A stretch of 64,000 bases of DNA. Origin: Berberis thunbergii (Eukaryota > Streptophyta > Magnoliopsida > Ranunculales > Berberidaceae). The position numbers and the translations under genes are program-made. The stretch is taken from assembly GCA_003290165.1 (NCBI GenBank), contig QNQO01000827.1, positions 124,001-188,000 on the forward strand, in the 5' to 3' direction. Of the stretch, positions 61,487 to 64,000 are shown piece after piece. Within the stretch, counting starts at the first letter, position 1; every line of letters begins with the position of its first letter. Below the pieces are notes generated by a model that had not been told where the DNA came from, made no database searches, and saw only the letters and a list, made by a program, of their open reading frames with translations.

Positions 61487-61882
61487 CTACAAAGGAGGAA
61501 GGTTGGGGATGGGGATGGGGATGGGGTTGGAGTTGGATAAGGTGTGGTGGTGTGGTGGGAGCTGCTGAAACCGAACCTGAGAGAGCAGAGCAGCAGACTG
61601 ATGAGAATGAGTAACAACACTACCATGCCAGCATATCCCTCCTCTGCACTTGTTACTGCTGAGGACTAGCTCCTGATGACACGAAAGAACATACATGGCC
61701 TTACGTGATACATCCCATATCACAGTGGCCACTAGGATCGAGCCAACCACAATAGTGGACACAGTTAACACAAATAATCCAGAGAAGCTCCAACCACCTA
61801 TCACCCCAAACACTTTCAGAGCTGCAATCACACCCAAGTAAAGTGTTGTGATGTTTGCTGCCACAGTATCAGAGAAACTCAT
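61487..61882 (-). CDS. Small plant membrane protein, unrecognised
   Basis: Single-exon frame of 131 aa from ATG at 61882 (MSFSDTVAANITTLYLGVIA). The frame is open to 61975, but that codon is GTG, so the ATG at 61882 is chosen. Two hydrophobic spans (TTLYLGVIAALKVFGVIGGW and LFVLTVSTIVVGSILVATVI) precede the motif WDVSRKAMYVLSCHQ. The tail is basic and His/Pro-rich, ending with a PIPIPIP stretch encoded by a GGGGAT tandem repeat. No family name is known to me. Two transmembrane helices are likely. Confidence 0.65.
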   Translation of the reverse strand: MSFSDTVAANITTLYLGVIAALKVFGVIGGWSFSGLFVLTVSTIVVGSILVATVIWDVSRKAMYVLSCHQELVLSSNKCRGGICWHGSVVTHSHQSAALLSQVRFQQLPPHHHTLSNSNPIPIPIPNLPPL

Positions 61883-61975
61883 CTCTTTCCCTTTGTCACT
61901 CACACAAAAACAAGGCACAAATATGAAGATTAGCTGGCTAGATAGCAGCAGCTCACTCTCTCCTTCAAGTGTCAC

Positions 61976-62979
61976 TAGCTAGCTACTAATAAAGAGGGGG
62001 TGGTGAGAAGAGGTAACTTAGAAGTTTGGTTGATTGTTGGTCAAGCAAAGACAATACTTTAATAATATGTAATTGTAATGTAACGAGGATATGGATGGAT
62101 GTGCTTTACCAGTCGATATCATACTGATACAAAATTTACTTAATTGCTTTCTTGGGATGTTGGATTAATCACATAATTCCTCGCTAGTTTCACAATTTCA
62201 ACCCCCCTTAACATAAGCTAATAATTAATCTGCTTGTGATATTCGTAATGCTTATAACCAACACTTGTTGCTGTTACCTCTACAACCAAACCAAATAGAG
62301 AGTTTTTGATTGTTTTACTTCTTGTACTACGTACCTCATGTCATCGTCAAACAACACTCGCATAGTAGTCTCTGTTTATTTATGTCCAAGGCAGTCCTGC
62401 TTTGGTTTGGTCCACCTCAATCGGGTTGCTTATCACCAACCAAGCAAAGCAAAAGCATGTCGGTAACAAAATCACAATCATAAGTTTTGTTTTAGCCAGA
62501 TAATCCCCTATTTGAAATGAGTTTTGGTTCAAAACTCTCATGTCACGCACCTGCCTGGTCTCGACTTTCTGGACAAGTACATAACAAACTTTATGACAGA
62601 ATGGCAACTTAAAAGGGTTCCAACTTCATTTTCACTACTTTAGCTCAGCATCCATTCGATCAACAAAAAAGAGTCGCTTCGCAGCAGTCATCTTTATCTT
62701 TTTCTTTTGTAGCAAATGTTATTAAAAACTATGAGGGCATCCTCGTAATTCTCCTGCCATTAAACCTGGAAGAATATATCCAATTCTTTATTAACAAGTT
62801 AATCCAGTGCAAGGACTCGACTAAAGAATGGACACCACCGATGTCTCAAAAAAAAGAACAGATTTTTATTCAGCCACTCAGAATGTCAATATCATACAAG
62901 CAAACACATCAATGTATGTACAAGTTAGCCGAAACGTAGCCATCTCTTAACAAAGCATAACACAAATGAACAAGATAAA
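61976..62979. other. Intergenic region between two minus-strand genes
   Basis: Upstream sequence of the small membrane protein gene and probable 3' UTR of the choline-transporter-like gene. The frame at 62380-62607 has no recognisable content. Confidence 0.5.
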
Positions 62980-63979
62980 TTATACAATCATGGGAGTTCT
63001 AGTGTCCAGTGAGGGTTTATTATTCCTGCTAATGGGAAGGTTAACATATACGTCATGAACATCCTGTTTGCATACCTCCCCCTTGTCCCTATCTATTGCG
63101 TAGCACACATACACGGTATCGATCACATTGTCTAGGACATGCACAAAGAGGCTAAGCACCAAGATGAGTAATAACCATGCAAGTGCTGCTACAAAATATG
63201 CATCTGCACCAATATCGCTCACAGCCTTCAAGATTGCACATGCCTGTTACACACAGAACAGAGGTTAGTCATTGAAATGATTTAGGGAAACCCATAAACC
63301 TAAAATTTCAAAGACCCAAGGACAGGAAAATCAAAATTTCAACTTAATCTAACACAAACGGTAAGAGCAGTAAATTTTATTATTTTTCTAACCATCAAGA
63401 CTTTACCCTCCTTTCCTGGGACACAGTTACCAAGTTATGCACAATGCAAGTGATTCTTTCAGTGATGAATAAAGAGAAACAAGTGAGATCCATCACAGCT
63501 TGAATCTCAATGACTAATGTAATTCTATGTATTTTACAAAGTGTTTGTTAATTAGTTTCCATCCTCTCACTGTTCTACAAGCAAGTCTTACATGAGAGAA
63601 GGGTATTGAAACATGAAGTGCACAACTTACTGCAATTGCATATATTGCTGACAGAACGAAAATGATGCCTCCCAAAATACGAGTAGAGACTGTCTCTACA
63701 AACACAGCTGAGAGAAGATTACGCTTCAGAAGCTCATATGTCATCTTGGCAGAAGAACAGTAACCTTCACCAGTTATTGCTGCAAAGTTTATTGTGAATT
63801 TGTTCAGGAAATCAATAGCTGACAAGAACACATTCACACAGCACCGCAGTATAAGGTTCACAATCCCTGCAACGCCCTCTTCTCGTTTTACACTATCAAC
63901 AGCAGCACGCACCGCTCGAACAACAAAAATTAGCAAGCCTGAAAAACATACGGTGCCAAAGGAGGGACCAAACGCATGC
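62980..63979 (-). CDS. Choline transporter-like protein (CTL/SLC44 type), 3' exons
   Basis: Two minus-strand exons are inside the window: 63631-63979 and 62980-63243 (final, with stop); the intron is phase 0. The protein reads HAFGPSFGTVCFSGLLIF, AVDSVKREEGVAGIVN, ITGEGYCSSAKMTYELLK, then FVHVLDNVIDTVYVCYAIDR and DVHDVYVNLP near the C-terminus. The order GSV-type helix, conserved CVNVFLSAIDFLNKF, GxxYCxSA and the terminal VDTVYVCYAIDRDKGEV block fits the C-terminal half of SLC44/CTL multi-pass transporters such as Arabidopsis CTL1/CHER1. That protein affects choline distribution, trafficking and sieve-plate formation. Three or four membrane spans are visible. The N-terminal part lies past position 64000. 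Confidence 0.85.
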
Positions 63980-64000
63980 CTGCGATATATAAGACAAAAC

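Noticed and set aside
61883..61975. N-terminal extension of the small membrane protein to 61975
   Set aside because: The first codon of that extension is GTG; plant nuclear genes nearly always start at ATG, and 61882 provides one.
63938..63952. A 13-base GTATGT...CAG intron in the choline-transporter-like exon
   Set aside because: Far too short for a plant intron; reading through gives GTVCFSGLLIF, which fits the family.

Overview
The window is nuclear DNA of a flowering plant, most likely a eudicot. The genes are widely spaced, with short exons, canonical GT-AG introns and strong AT bias. The families are plant ones: a peroxisomal ascorbate peroxidase, a POLLENLESS3-like TPR protein, a subgroup-4 R2R3-MYB, an ERD7-type senescence protein, a KIN-6 kinesin and a CTL-type choline transporter. 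The sequence between and inside the genes is largely old transposable-element debris. No bacterial, viral, organellar, CRISPR or rRNA sequence was seen. The species cannot be named from this sequence alone.

Genes in order: (1) 3' half of a membrane-anchored ascorbate peroxidase, + strand, 5' exons before the window; (2) a complete 4-exon POLLENLESS3-like TPR gene on the minus strand (4941-6606); (3) a complete 2-exon R2R3-MYB repressor (9776-10647, +); (4) a complete 4-exon ERD7/senescence-domain gene on the minus strand (12793-19524) with a 5-kb intron full of transposons; (5) about 17 kb of transposons (20-37 kb); (6) a 20-exon KIN-6 kinesin gene (37475-54068, +), whose exon set closes in frame to 859 aa; (7) a DLN-motif protein of unknown function (58206-59519, +) behind a long, probably non-coding leader; (8) a small unrecognised membrane protein (61487-61882, minus); (9) the 3' end of a CTL/SLC44-like choline transporter gene (62980-63979, minus, running off the window).

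Transposons form the most structured part. Four hAT-type elements have TAGRG-like ends and 8-bp target-site duplications; three duplications are perfect and one is 7/8. One hAT is nested in another that also carries LINE fragments. A 2.3-kb non-autonomous LTR element sits in the ERD7 intron and carries two tRNA-derived SINEs. A non-autonomous copia-like element at 21956-27317 has been split by two independent solo LTRs. A decayed L1-type LINE with RNase H lies at about 27.36-33.29 kb, and an ORF1-only relative sits antisense in a KIN-6 intron. The end of one SINE closely matches the 3' tails of both LINEs, suggesting a SINE that used that LINE's machinery.

Exon boundaries were set by hand from splice consensus, reading-frame continuity and remembered family sequence. 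No alignment or transcript data were available.
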